Shown here: positions 57,735 to 64,000 of the stretch, one piece after another
Layout of the letters: each line of letters begins with the position of its first letter
How positions within the stretch are numbered: position 1 is the stretch's first letter
From: Ectobacillus polymachus
GTDB lineage: Bacteria > Bacillota > Bacilli > Bacillales > Bacillaceae_G
Assembly: GCF_048159605.1 (NCBI RefSeq)
Contig: NZ_JBLREB010000001.1
Location: 248,001 to 312,000 of the forward strand
Reading direction: 5' to 3'
DNA length: 64,000 nucleotides
The notes under the pieces: generated by a model
Database searches by the model: none
What the model was told of the DNA's origin: nothing
Seen by the model: only the letters and a program-made list of their open reading frames with translations
Made by a program: the position numbers and the translations under genes

Positions 57735-58097
57735 ATGAGTACAGTAACTCTTTATGAAAAATATGGCGGCGAAGAAACAATTGGGAAAGTAGTGGAGTAT
57801 TTCTATGAACTTGTGCTAGCAGATGATACTGTTAATTCATTTTTTAATAATACCGATATGCAGAAGCAAATTCGTCATCAAACAAAATTTATTAGTTTTG
57901 CTTTAGGTGGTCCGAATCAATATTCAGGAATGTCTATGGCTAAGGCACATGAAGGAATGAATTTACAACCGGAACACTTTAATGCCATTGCTACACATTT
58001 GCACGATGCACTGGCTCATTTTGGTGTTCTAGAATCAGACATTGACCAAGCCCTTACCACAGTTGCTTCTTTACGTGATGATATTTTGTATAAATAA
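57735..58097 (+). CDS. Group I truncated hemoglobin
   Basis: A 120-residue truncated globin. TLYEKYGGEETIGKVVEYFYELVLAD gives helices A-B with Tyr B10; QTKFISFALGGPNQYSGMSM is the E-loop region, and MAKAHEGMNLQPEHFN carries the proximal His F8. These globins bind O2 and NO and can detoxify NO. The FNR-type box upstream fits expression under low oxygen or nitrosative stress, together with hcp. ATG 57735 follows GGGAGG; an in-frame ATG 57693 is without a site. Confidence 0.92.
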   Translation: MSTVTLYEKYGGEETIGKVVEYFYELVLADDTVNSFFNNTDMQKQIRHQTKFISFALGGPNQYSGMSMAKAHEGMNLQPEHFNAIATHLHDALAHFGVLESDIDQALTTVASLRDDILYK

Positions 58098-58106
58098 ATG
58101 GTTGCC

Positions 58107-58147
58107 TACAAAAAGGGTGCTCATTCTAGGAGAGCACCCTTTTTGTA
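58107..58147. terminator. Bidirectional terminator between globin and OYE genes
   Basis: A perfect 16-bp stem (TACAAAAAGGGTGCTC/GAGCACCCTTTTTGTA) with a 9-nt loop between convergent genes. Confidence 0.92.
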
Positions 58148-58167
58148 TATAAATATATGGGATTAGA

Positions 58168-59229
58168 CTAATTTAATTCTTTCAAATGGCTTTTTGCATG
58201 ATAAGGAATCAATTCTTCTCCATTTTTCAGGCGGTGTAGAAAATCAGGATTAGCGATGAGTGGACGTCCAAAGGCAGCAACGTCAATTGTTCCTTCGGCA
58301 ATTGCGGTCTCAGCAGTTTCAGGAGTTATATTTCCAACCCCGATACTAATACCATCCCAATATTTTCGTACAAGCTGATGCAGGGTTAATCCATCAGCAA
58401 TTGGTTTTGTAAATTCCATCGTTGAAGGATGAATCATCTTTACGCCAGTTTCCTTGAAGGCTTCGATAAAGGTTTGGATGGCCTTTTCTGGATCGTCCCA
58501 CATATAATCAGGTTGATCAATTTTAAGAGCAGAAAAACGAATGAGCGTACGATCAGCGCCTATTGCCTCGATGACGCTTGTTAATACTTCTTTCATGAAA
58601 GTGAGACGGTTTGAAAGATCGCCGCCATATCGATCCGTTCGATGATTGGAAATATCGGAGTTGAATTGGTCAATTAAATAGCCGTGTGCACCGTGTATTT
58701 CCACACCATCAAAGCCTGCATCGATGGCATTTTTAGCAGCTTGTGCATATTGTTGGATAACCTCTTTAATATCTTCGATGCTCATTTCTTCTGGTATATC
58801 AAATGATTTTCCAAACCGAGATACTTTTCCTTCAGCGCGAATGGCAGAAGGAGCTTGCGGAGGTAAGTTTCCGGCAAGTTCATGATGGCTTGCTCTTCCT
58901 ACATGCCAAATTTGTGCGATGATCGTTCCGCCTTCTTGGTGAACGGCTTCCGTTACCTTCTTCCATGCATTTATTTGCTCCTTTGTATAAATGCCAGGAA
59001 CTCCAGGATTTCCTTTTGCACGCGGGCTAATAACAACGCCTTCAGTAATAATAAGACCAATTCCATCTGCAGCACGGCGGCGATAATATTCCACAACATC
59101 TTCCCCGACTACTCCTGTTTGATTATCAGCAAAACAGCGCGTCATTGGTGCCATCGCTGTTCGAGAACGTAAATTCCAAGCCTCGATTTTCACAGGAGCA
59201 ATAAGCTTACTAATCATCGTATGCGTCAT
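58168..59229 (-). CDS. Old yellow enzyme family NADH:flavin oxidoreductase
   Basis: A 353-residue FMN-binding TIM-barrel enzyme. RSRTAMAPMTRCFAD, IIAQIWHVGRASHHE, GFDGVEIHGAHGYLIDQFNS (His-x-x-His substrate pair), and VAAFGRPLIANPDFL (FMN phosphate site) are standard OYE blocks. It reduces activated alkenes, quinones or nitro compounds with NAD(P)H. The length and RAPMTR-like start fit the classical alkene-reductase group rather than YqjM. GGGAGG precedes the ATG. Confidence 0.9.
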   Translation of the reverse strand: MTHTMISKLIAPVKIEAWNLRSRTAMAPMTRCFADNQTGVVGEDVVEYYRRRAADGIGLIITEGVVISPRAKGNPGVPGIYTKEQINAWKKVTEAVHQEGGTIIAQIWHVGRASHHELAGNLPPQAPSAIRAEGKVSRFGKSFDIPEEMSIEDIKEVIQQYAQAAKNAIDAGFDGVEIHGAHGYLIDQFNSDISNHRTDRYGGDLSNRLTFMKEVLTSVIEAIGADRTLIRFSALKIDQPDYMWDDPEKAIQTFIEAFKETGVKMIHPSTMEFTKPIADGLTLHQLVRKYWDGISIGVGNITPETAETAIAEGTIDVAAFGRPLIANPDFLHRLKNGEELIPYHAKSHLKELN

Positions 59230-59415
59230 TATGTATTCCTCCCATTCCTTCTAATCTATTTTCGCTAGCTAACAAAAAATTAGCTGTGTAATTTAGAATA
59301 ACGTCATTTTACAGAAATTACAAATTATATACTCATAGAAAGTGAGAGAAAATCCATCGATATATATTTGATATAATAAGAAATAAATGTATGTACTAGG
59401 GGAGGGGAGTAAAGC

Positions 59416-59754
59416 TTGGTAAACGTTTACGGATTTACAGTAGATAATCAGACAAGGTGTAAGCATTATGCAACCGAGAAAGACATTATTGCTATCAAAT
59501 TCAAATGCTGTAATACATATTATCCATGCTACAAATGTCATGAGGAATGCGAAGATCATCCCATCGTCGTATGGAAGAAAGAAGAATTCGATAAGCTTGC
59601 TATTCTTTGCGGCGTTTGCAAAACAGAACATACGATTCAACAATATATGCATGCCAATCATTGCTTGCATTGCGGTTCAACGTTTAATGAAGGGTGTAGA
59701 AAGCACTATCATCTTTACTTTGAATACAATGAAAATCAATACGATCAAGTATGA
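59416..59754 (+). CDS. CHY-type zinc finger protein
   Basis: A 112-residue cysteine/histidine-rich protein. TRCKHYATEKDIIAIKFKCC, YPCYKCHEECEDH, ILCGVCKTEHTIQQY and HCLHCGSTFNEGCRKHY give about 12 Cys and several His in the CHY zinc-finger arrangement, likely binding three zinc ions. In Bacteria such short stand-alone CHY proteins are uncharacterised. The TTG start at 59416 follows GGGGAGGGGAG. The HAD gene follows after 23 nt. Confidence 0.85.
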   Translation: MVNVYGFTVDNQTRCKHYATEKDIIAIKFKCCNTYYPCYKCHEECEDHPIVVWKKEEFDKLAILCGVCKTEHTIQQYMHANHCLHCGSTFNEGCRKHYHLYFEYNENQYDQV

Positions 59755-59777
59755 AATATACTTCAGGAGATGGAACG

Positions 59778-60563
59778 ATGAACTTTGTTTTTGATTTAGA
59801 TGGAACCATTTGTTTTCAAGGGCGGCCTGTATCAGAGCCTATTTTGAAATGTTTAGAAAACATCAATCGAGAAGGACACCAAGTTATATTCGCATCTGCA
59901 CGGCCAATTAGAGATTTATTACCTATTTTGCCTACACGATTTCATTCGTATCCGATGATTGGCGGGAATGGTTCTTTACTCTATAAAAATGGGAAACTGT
60001 TACACTCGGTTTGTTTTCCGAACGAACAAATTGAAGATATAAAACGACTTATACATAAGTATAGTGCAACCTATTTAATCGATGGAGAATGGAATTATGC
60101 GTACACTGGAAGTCGGAATCATCCTATTTTACAACATGTAGATCCGTATCATTTAGCTGAACAAGTGGAAGTACAAAGCTTAGAAAAAATCATAAAAGTG
60201 TTACTTCTATCTGCTTCCGACTTTTCTTCTCTTGATCAAGAATTGCAAACTCATCAAGTCGTTATTCATAAACATAAAAATGAGAATGTTCTTGATATTA
60301 GTCCGCAAGGGATACATAAATGGAGTGCGTTACGCGAATTAGGAATTCCAGAACAAGAATATATTGCGTTCGGAAATGATGCGAATGACATCACGATGTT
60401 TCAGCACGCGAAACATACGGTAATGATAGGACATCATGAATCACTTGCCGTGTATGCAAATGAATCGATTCCACATACAGAGGATATAGAAGAACGGATT
60501 ATAGAAAAGGTATATGGATTGGCGAAGAATGTTAAGGTAGAATTGGGCATTACAAAAAGCTAA
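59778..60563 (+). CDS. HAD-superfamily Cof-type phosphatase
   Basis: A 261-residue HAD hydrolase. MNFVFDLDGTICFQGRPVSE is motif I with nucleophile and acid Asp, VIFASARPIRDLL motif II, KIIKVLL and KWSALRELGI the Lys region, and YIAFGNDANDITMFQHAKHTV motif III/IV. The alpha/beta cap between motifs II and III is typical of Cof (type IIB) enzymes, which dephosphorylate sugar phosphates, FMN or similar. ATG 59778 follows AGGAGATGG. It is in an apparent operon with the CHY gene. Confidence 0.88.
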   Translation: MNFVFDLDGTICFQGRPVSEPILKCLENINREGHQVIFASARPIRDLLPILPTRFHSYPMIGGNGSLLYKNGKLLHSVCFPNEQIEDIKRLIHKYSATYLIDGEWNYAYTGSRNHPILQHVDPYHLAEQVEVQSLEKIIKVLLLSASDFSSLDQELQTHQVVIHKHKNENVLDISPQGIHKWSALRELGIPEQEYIAFGNDANDITMFQHAKHTVMIGHHESLAVYANESIPHTEDIEERIIEKVYGLAKNVKVELGITKS

Positions 60564-60575
60564 TAGAAAAAACAT

Positions 60576-60603
60576 AGATAACGGGTGCCTAGACCCGTTA
60601 TCT
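60576..60603. terminator. Convergent terminator after the HAD and acyl-CoA dehydrogenase genes
   Basis: A perfect 11-bp stem (AGATAACGGGT/ACCCGTTATCT) adjoins the stop of the minus-strand gene; TTTTTTC follows on the minus strand. Confidence 0.85.
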
Positions 60604-61658
60604 TATTCATATGAAATGAGTAACTTATGCTGCGATGCCGTATGTAAATCACGGTAGATTCGATTGAGGTTCGTATGTTCCATAATTGCATCCATTCCAA
60701 GGTATCGGAATAGTACTTGGGCGCCTTGCACGGCGTGATGCGCAACCTTTTTACATTGTAAGTTAATCTCGCATAATTCATCATCTGTTGATTCGGCCCC
60801 ACTTACATGCGTTTGCCATGATGCTTCAATCGCAAGGAAAAAGTCGCGTACTGCTTGCGTGAAAGGTGCTTCCATTTCTTCTATTTTGTCTATTACAAAC
60901 TGAAAACGGTTAGAATCCCATGTATCTCTTTTTCGAAAGGAATGTGCTTTTGCTTCGTCAAAAAAGTGTCTTGCAATTCCAATTGTAGTAGAGGCAATAT
61001 TGGCTTCTGCAAATGGAATGAACGGATAATGGAACACAGGATGATCATAGTAGTAATGCGGCTTTGCCACATCAAATGTTCTTTCTTCCGGAACAAACGC
61101 GCTCGTAACATGAATGGTATGGCTACCTGTTGCTTTCAATCCAAAGGCATGCCAGTCTTTTTCAATTTCTACCTGTTCTGGTGTAAAAATAAAAGCTCGA
61201 ATGGATCCATTCTTTTCATCGTCTGTTTCAAGGCGGCAATTTGCTGTAAACACAGAAGCATGTACTGAACCGCTGCAATAGCTCCAGTTTCCAGTTACAA
61301 GATAGCCCCCATCAATTTTTTTCGCAATTCCTGTTGGCCGGTCGCTTCCGGCGATAAAAACATCACGCTTAGAAAAAATATCAGTAGCAACATCTGGCAA
61401 CATGGTTGTAACAAAAAAACCTGCACCCGAACCAATTTGTACAAGCCAACCAAAACTCCCATCAATCCAAGCAGCTTCCTCAAACATCTTAATTGCTTTT
61501 GGAAACGGCGTCATGTTTCCATGTAATTCATTTGGAATAAACAATTTAAATAAACGTTGTTCATAGATGATCTCAAGAACTTCAGGAGTCAATGTGCCGA
61601 GCTTTTCCATTCTATCAATCTCATTTCGAATAACCTGAACGGTTTGTTCATCAAACAC
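60603..61658 (-). CDS. Acyl-CoA dehydrogenase-like flavoprotein
   Basis: About 351 residues with the acyl-CoA dehydrogenase fold: N-terminal helices (PEVLEIIYEQRLFKLFIPNELHG), the FAD-binding beta-domain (GYLVTGNWSYCSGSVHASVF and WHAFGLKATGSHTIHV) and a C-terminal helical bundle (IASTTIGIARHFFDEA; HHAVQGAQVLFRYLG). The catalytic Glu of true dehydrogenases is not evident, and the sequence is nearer the flavin-dependent monooxygenase (DszC/HpaB-like) branch. The substrate is unknown. GTG 61658 has AGAGG at suitable distance; ATG 61667 lies right against it. Confidence 0.78.
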   Translation of the reverse strand: MFDEQTVQVIRNEIDRMEKLGTLTPEVLEIIYEQRLFKLFIPNELHGNMTPFPKAIKMFEEAAWIDGSFGWLVQIGSGAGFFVTTMLPDVATDIFSKRDVFIAGSDRPTGIAKKIDGGYLVTGNWSYCSGSVHASVFTANCRLETDDEKNGSIRAFIFTPEQVEIEKDWHAFGLKATGSHTIHVTSAFVPEERTFDVAKPHYYYDHPVFHYPFIPFAEANIASTTIGIARHFFDEAKAHSFRKRDTWDSNRFQFVIDKIEEMEAPFTQAVRDFFLAIEASWQTHVSGAESTDDELCEINLQCKKVAHHAVQGAQVLFRYLGMDAIMEHTNLNRIYRDLHTASQHKLLISYE

Positions 61659-61765
61659 GGGTATCATCCTCTTTTTTTATTTTAGTGAAACAAAGATAAT
61701 CTGTTACGTATAGGAGTAACCTAATCTAATTATAACATTTGGATAAACAGTACTAATCAAGACTG

Positions 61766-61808
61766 TTGACTATTATCATCTTACTGTATATATTGAGTAT
61801 ATACAGTA
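61766..61808 (+). promoter_or_regulatory. Promoter and operator of the YtrA-type operon
   Basis: TTGACT (61766-61771) and TATATT (61789-61794) lie 17 bp apart. An 11-bp inverted repeat, TACTGTATATA-TTGAG-TATATACAGTA (61782-61808), covers the -10, so binding of the encoded GntR repressor would block the promoter. Confidence 0.75.
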
Positions 61809-61828
61809 TAAACAATTAGGGGTTGGAA

Positions 61829-62203
61829 ATGGATATTATACTTTTGAATTCAGCAGATCATCCTATTTATCAGCAAATTAAAGATCAAATAATTGAACAG
61901 ATATTGACGGGAGATTTGCCTGAGGGAGAACAACTCCCGTCGATACGCATGCTTGCGAAAGAGCTGAAAATTAGTGTGATTACAACAAAACGAGCCTATG
62001 AGGAGTTGGAAAAGGAAGGATACATTGATACTGTTCCGGGGAAAGGATCGTTTGTTTCCTTCCATAATAAGGAAATCTTAAAACAGAAACAACTGCAAAG
62101 CATCCAAGTTCAATTCAAACAAATTGTTCGTGATGCGAAAAAATATGAAATGACGCTAGAACAGATGATTGAATGTATTAAGCAATGCTATGAGGAGGAA
62201 TAA
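61829..62203 (+). CDS. GntR family regulator, YtrA type
   Basis: A 124-residue repressor: a GntR winged helix (HPIYQQIKDQIIEQILTGDL, EQLPSIRMLAKELKISVITT) followed only by a short helical tail for dimerisation (QSIQVQFKQIVRDAKKY), as in the YtrA subfamily. Such regulators head ABC-transporter operons that respond to cell-wall antibiotics or related stress. ATG 61829 follows AGGGG. The stop is 2 nt before the ABC ATPase start. Confidence 0.9.
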   Translation: MDIILLNSADHPIYQQIKDQIIEQILTGDLPEGEQLPSIRMLAKELKISVITTKRAYEELEKEGYIDTVPGKGSFVSFHNKEILKQKQLQSIQVQFKQIVRDAKKYEMTLEQMIECIKQCYEEE

Positions 62204-62205
62204 CA

Positions 62206-63066
62206 ATGGAAACCATTTTGGAACTAGAACATGTGCATAAGAAGTTTAAGGACTTTGCCTTGCAGGATGTGAGTTTTTCTCTAAAAAAAGGATATATTAT
62301 GGGCTTTATTGGCCCAAATGGTGCAGGTAAGAGTACGATTATTCGCTGTATTATGGATTTGATTCATATCGATAGCGGCAATATTAAATTATTTGGTCAA
62401 AATTATCATGATCATGTAACTGCTTTAAAACAGCGAATTGGGTTTGTTTATGATCAAGACGTATTTTTTGAGGATTTGACAGTCGAGGCAAACAAACGAA
62501 TTGTCGCTTCATTTTACGATCAATGGGACAATGAGGTCTTTTATCGGTATGTAAAAGAGTTTGAAATACCTCTTAAGAAGCCCGTAAAAACCTTATCAAA
62601 GGGAACGAAGATGAAATTAGCTTTGGCTGTTGCACTTTCTCACCACGCTGATTTGATTATTATGGATGAACCTACATCGGGGCTGGATCCGGTTTTTCGA
62701 AAAGAATTACTTGATGTTTTACAGGATGTAATTCAGGACGAAAACAAAGCAATCTTTTTCTCTACACATATCACTACTGATTTGGAGCAAGTGGCAGATT
62801 ATATAACGTTTATATTAGATGGACAGATCGTATTGTGCCAAGAGACAGAGGAATTGATGGATGCATATACCCTTGTCAAAGGACCGGTAAGTTTGAAAGA
62901 AGAGATACAGGCATGCATTCCCATTGGTTTTAAGGAAACATCAGTAGGGTTCGAAGCGTTTTTGAAAAAAGAGAATACGAGAAACCTATCAAATTCGAAC
63001 ATTCGCTTTGATAGACCAACGTTAGAGGAAATTATGTATTACATGGTAAAGTCGTACAAATGTTAA
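62206..63066 (+). CDS. ABC transporter ATP-binding protein
   Basis: A 286-residue ATPase: Walker A GFIGPNGAGKSTIIR, Q-loop region GFVYDQDVFFEDLTV, signature TLSKGTKMKLALAVALS, Walker B LIIMDEPTSGLDPVF and H-loop IFFSTHITTDLEQ. The signature is LSKGT rather than LSGGQ, common in the YtrB/EcsA-like group. A C-terminal extension of about 70 residues is present. It works with the membrane protein gene downstream. Confidence 0.93.
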   Translation: METILELEHVHKKFKDFALQDVSFSLKKGYIMGFIGPNGAGKSTIIRCIMDLIHIDSGNIKLFGQNYHDHVTALKQRIGFVYDQDVFFEDLTVEANKRIVASFYDQWDNEVFYRYVKEFEIPLKKPVKTLSKGTKMKLALAVALSHHADLIIMDEPTSGLDPVFRKELLDVLQDVIQDENKAIFFSTHITTDLEQVADYITFILDGQIVLCQETEELMDAYTLVKGPVSLKEEIQACIPIGFKETSVGFEAFLKKENTRNLSNSNIRFDRPTLEEIMYYMVKSYKC

Positions 63067-63100
63067 GAAATCATACTAGTTGGGAAAGGAGTCTTCCTCC

Positions 63101-63754
63101 ATGCTTCATTTAATAATAAAAGATATGTACACACAAAGAAAAATTGCTTATGTAGCCCCCATTTTCTTATTACCCTATTTTTTAACAATGGGCAAAAATA
63201 TTCCTAGTACTGGGATTTACGCAAGCATAATCTATAGCTTAGCTATTGCTTTTATCGCTTACTTTATGGCGCTGTATTCTAATTTTAATACAAACGAAGG
63301 CGAAAACGTGCAAAGTCGGCTGATACTAAGCTTGCCCATCAAGAGAAAAACGGTCATTCATGCGAAATATATCATGGTCAGTGTGTGGTGGCTGCTTAGC
63401 TTTCTTTCCTCTTTCTTACTATTAATCATCTTACGAGTTGTGTTTCATATTGAAGGGATCCAAATTCTCAATATTCGAATTGTGATGTTTTCCTTATGTT
63501 TCACGTATATCTTAACGGGTGTTTTTTATCCGATTCATTTTCGATTTGGTTATAGAGTAGGTACCTTCCTTGGGATTGCGATGTTTTTTGCTATATCGAG
63601 CGGACTAGGAAAGCTATTATCATTAAATAAAGATACAACGATTGTTTCGGGACTCCTAGAACGGCCAACAGTGTCTCTTGTTGTTATTACATTTATTTTT
63701 GTACTGGTTTCCTATTTTATATCTGTCTCTGTTTTTGAGAAAAAAGACTTTTAA
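63101..63754 (+). CDS. ABC-2 type transporter membrane subunit
   Basis: A 217-residue membrane protein with six predicted membrane segments, beginning LHLIIKDMYTQRKIAYVAPI and containing RLILSLPIKRKTVIHAKYI, the cytoplasmic coupling-helix pattern of this group (PF13346-like ABC-2). It forms the exporter with the upstream ATPase. ATG 63101 is chosen because AAAGGAG lies 9-10 nt upstream; a TTG at 63080 overlaps nothing better. Confidence 0.82.
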   Translation: MLHLIIKDMYTQRKIAYVAPIFLLPYFLTMGKNIPSTGIYASIIYSLAIAFIAYFMALYSNFNTNEGENVQSRLILSLPIKRKTVIHAKYIMVSVWWLLSFLSSFLLLIILRVVFHIEGIQILNIRIVMFSLCFTYILTGVFYPIHFRFGYRVGTFLGIAMFFAISSGLGKLLSLNKDTTIVSGLLERPTVSLVVITFIFVLVSYFISVSVFEKKDF

Positions 63755-63784
63755 CATAACTGTTAAATGAAGGGGAATGGCAAA

Positions 63785-63943
63785 ATGAATGTATTCAAGA
63801 ACAAGCTGTTTTCATATGTCTTTGCTATTATTCTAGCTGTGATCGCAGTTTTACAAGCAATTGAAAAAAATATACTAGCAATTTTCCCATTGATTTGTGC
63901 TATTATTACTTTCGTCAAAGCGCTCCGGATGAAAGATGAATAA
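63785..63943 (+). CDS. Small two-segment membrane protein in the ABC operon
   Basis: A 52-residue ORF (MNVFKNKLFSYVFAIILAVI ... FVKALRMKDE) with two hydrophobic segments around a short polar turn (IEKN). AGGGGAATGG precedes the ATG, 31 nt after the permease gene. Charge is basic at both ends. It may be a small accessory subunit of the transporter or an unrelated small membrane protein. Confidence 0.65.
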   Translation: MNVFKNKLFSYVFAIILAVIAVLQAIEKNILAIFPLICAIITFVKALRMKDE

Positions 63944-64000
63944 AAATCTAAAAAGCTAGTACTATGTTTCTGATCACTAGAAAAAAGGAAAAACTATTCC

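Overview
The window is low-GC Firmicute DNA, most probably from a spore-forming member of the Bacillaceae (Bacillus in the broad sense). The grounds are strong AGGAGG-type ribosome binding sites, frequent TTG/GTG starts, intrinsic terminators behind most genes, and a Bacillus-type gene set: cidR-cidAB, a BirA-controlled bioADWF cluster, dltD/dltX, a PBP3 (PbpC) homologue, an M-box-controlled corA, and a GW-module lysozyme. I saw no rRNA, tRNA, CRISPR array, prophage or intact insertion sequence. The species cannot be fixed from the sequence alone.

Layout. 1-8.3 kb: the 3' part of a large beta-helix protein, small membrane proteins, an M50-like membrane protease, a MazG-like protein, the divergent cidR/cidAB locus and uppP. 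8.3-12.7 kb: a LacI-type regulator with two palindromic operators, an MFS transporter and a zinc-ribbon PrsW protease. 12.7-24 kb: transporters, a MarR regulator, an LCP wall-polymer ligase, a two-component system, hcp under an FNR-type box, a PspA pair and a PAP2 phosphatase. 24-30.4 kb: a GntR/UTRA-controlled mannose-family PTS operon (IIA-IIB-IIC-IID) flanked by two type I mannose-6-phosphate isomerases, the first fused to an unusual N-terminal domain. 30.5-34 kb: an orphan intact dltD, a secreted protein, a cold-shock gene, and a dltX next to a decayed second dltD. 34-38.3 kb: bioA-bioD-bioW-bioF behind two BirA operators. 38.3-45 kb: CorA with its magnesium riboswitch and a small upstream ORF, a four-domain CoA-disulfide reductase/rhodanese/TusA/DsrE protein, and a radical SAM/SPASM enzyme. 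45-53.5 kb: GH18 hydrolase, a (PGMGMx)22 repeat protein, a lipoprotein, an SPFH protein, PbpC with a nuclease-like lipoprotein, and small unknown genes. 53.8-64 kb: a GW/PA14-like/GH25 cell-wall hydrolase, YebC, truncated hemoglobin under an FNR-type box, an old yellow enzyme, a CHY zinc-finger protein, a HAD phosphatase, an acyl-CoA dehydrogenase-like flavoprotein and a YtrA-type GntR/ABC transporter operon.

Themes. Cell envelope work dominates (UppP, LCP, DltD/DltX, PbpC, GH18, GH25, PspA, PAP2). Two genes, hcp and the truncated hemoglobin, carry the same TGTGA-N6-TCACA box centred 41.5 bp before a predicted start, which suggests a small anaerobic/nitrosative-stress regulon. A family of structured ~150-bp repeats (two full copies, one degenerate, two fragments) is scattered over the region. 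Four short ORFs with good ribosome sites are each put back in frame by adding one base near the start; they are either decaying genes or sequence errors. I found no single clearly new multi-gene system. The best leads are the PGMGMx protein, the small ORF in the corA leader, the nuclease-like protein that has lost three catalytic residues next to PbpC, the ManA fusion, and the dltD/dltX relic.
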